Source: Kordiimonas sp. SCSIO 12603 (GTDB lineage Bacteria; Pseudomonadota; Alphaproteobacteria; Sphingomonadales; Kordiimonadaceae). Taken from it: a DNA stretch of 64,000 bases. The translations under genes and the position numbers were made by a program. The notes under the pieces were generated by a model that did no database searches, had not been told where the DNA came from, and was given only the letters and a program-made list of their open reading frames with translations. Below, in pieces: positions 63,176 through 64,000 of this stretch. Every line of letters starts with the position of its first letter. The stretch's first letter is position 1. The stretch is from positions 797,501-861,500 of the forward strand of contig NZ_CP073748.1 of NCBI RefSeq assembly GCF_024398035.1, read 5' to 3'.

Positions 63176-64000
63176 TTAAAAGCCATAAGACATGAGTAAC
63201 TGTAGACGAGTGTCATCTTCACGATGCTCTGCAAGATAACTTCGGAATTCCAAGCCAGTTTTGACGACCACTGAAGGCGTTGCCCAATAGTTCAGTCCCA
63301 GATTGAATCTCTTCTCGCTAAGCTCATCTTCCATTTCATGATCGCCTTCTGCAGTGAAGCGACCATAACGAACCACTGGTTCCAGTTTGTCGATAAATGT
63401 TGAATTGGTGAGGCCAGAAAGTCGGTAAGCAGCTTGTGCGTACCATGCTTCCCATTTGAGATCATTGATTGGTTCCGAACACTAGCGTTGTTTGGTCCAT
63501 CTCGTTCTAACTTAGCGTTGAGGTATTCACCGCGAATATCCCAGTTACCACGGGTATATGCAAAGTCGGCGCCCCAGAGGTTGTAGGGACGTGATGTTGA
63601 ATTCGTTGGATCTTCACTTCCACCTTCTATCGATGCAGCAATTAAGCTTTCGCCATCGGCGTCTTCTTCAAGTACTTTGGCGGTAAGAAATGAAGCACCA
63701 ATTTCAAATTCATCAACTGGGAAGAAGGCAAAGCGACCGCTAAGTCCCTTATTTGAGTTATCGTCTCGGCCAAATCCTTCAAGCTCTACCCCATCATGTC
63801 CGGTTCTTGGGCCATTGCCAATTGCGACGGAATAGGTGAAGAGTTTGTTACCTATAGGGACCCCGCCTCTAAGCATTAATCCAACCTCGCTAAGTGGTTG
63901 GATACCACCATGGCCGAAACCTGCAGGTGCATTGACAGCTCTGTTGATCCAGCTGGGGTGTAAACGTTCTTGAAATTGACCTACTGGACTAAGAAATTTA
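63176..64000 (-). pseudogene. OprO/OprP-like porin, frameshifted and cut by window end
   Basis: The minus frame is open from 64000 (KFLSPVGQFQERLHPSWIN...) down to about 63470, giving porin-like beta-strand text (RGNWDIRGEYLNAKLERD). Near 63455-63480 the homology jumps to another frame (DLKWEAWYAQAAYRLSG, then LEPVVRYGRFTAEGDH) and ends at 63178 with LLMSYGF, a typical porin terminus. One base gained or lost in this interval would explain it. The 5' part lies outside the window. It matches the phosphate-selective porin O/P type. Confidence 0.75.

Overview
The window reads as chromosomal DNA of an alphaproteobacterium. Supporting signs are DUF2794, an NrdA of 610 residues without the N-terminal ATP-cone, an aroK-aroB pair with no gap, a very small WDIPAP-type membrane protein ahead of a secreted helical protein and xerD, and abundant TonB receptors. 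Base composition is moderate. A marine, Kordiimonas-like lineage would fit, but that is a guess; only the class is well supported.

Region 1 (1-41.4 kb) looks like ordinary chromosome. In order it holds: the 3' part of an ALDH7-type aldehyde dehydrogenase; a tiny peptide with a double-glycine leader; an ABC transporter whose permease is fused to an M1 aminopeptidase; an arsR-acr3-arsH arsenic cassette; a solute-binding protein; a TonB receptor; a lipid kinase; DUF2794; two tandem DUF2807 proteins; a glutathione transferase; a four-gene Gld-like ABC cluster; htpG; a BLUF photoreceptor; a CorC/HlyC-type protein; aroB and aroK; a CaiB-type CoA transferase; the small WDIPAP protein, a secreted repeat-like protein and xerD; accA; nrdA; a LuxR-type regulator with a degenerate receiver; an LCAT-like lipoprotein; nrdB; and a two-component system followed by a secreted DJ-1/PfpI fusion protein. 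nrdA and nrdB are separated by two unrelated genes, but each promoter carries two NrdR-like boxes 31-32 bp apart.

Region 2 (about 41.5-61.6 kb) is a heavy-metal island. It holds three MerR regulators with an identical ZntR-like cysteine spacing (C80, C115, C125). I can read five MerR-type promoters with long 19-20 bp spacers. They control: (a) merR1 plus a DUF318-type permease (minus strand); (b) a divergent transcript with a structured leader and a small secreted Cys-rich protein; (c) a minus-strand operon of small Cys-rich protein, TonB receptor, His-rich DUF2231-like/NTF2-like fusion and PepSY protein, possibly running on into merR2 and an AraC regulator; (d) a YHS-HMBD Cu(+) P-type ATPase plus merR3; (e) a plus-strand operon of small Cys-rich protein, CusC, CusB(-CusF), CusA, membrane/NTF2-like protein and CusF. 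The CusA methionine triad is conserved, pointing to Cu(I)/Ag(I) efflux. An unrelated fatty-acid-hydroxylase gene and two stretches of structured non-coding DNA are embedded in it.

Region 3 (61.6-64 kb) is a decayed edge. It has a formyltransferase-like gene interrupted by an in-frame TAA, two small c-type cytochromes, and a phosphate-selective-porin-like gene broken by a frameshift and cut by the window end.

The best candidate for an under-described system is the metal island. Small secreted Cys-rich proteins repeatedly sit first behind MerR-type promoters, and two operons each carry a membrane protein fused to the same NTF2-like domain.
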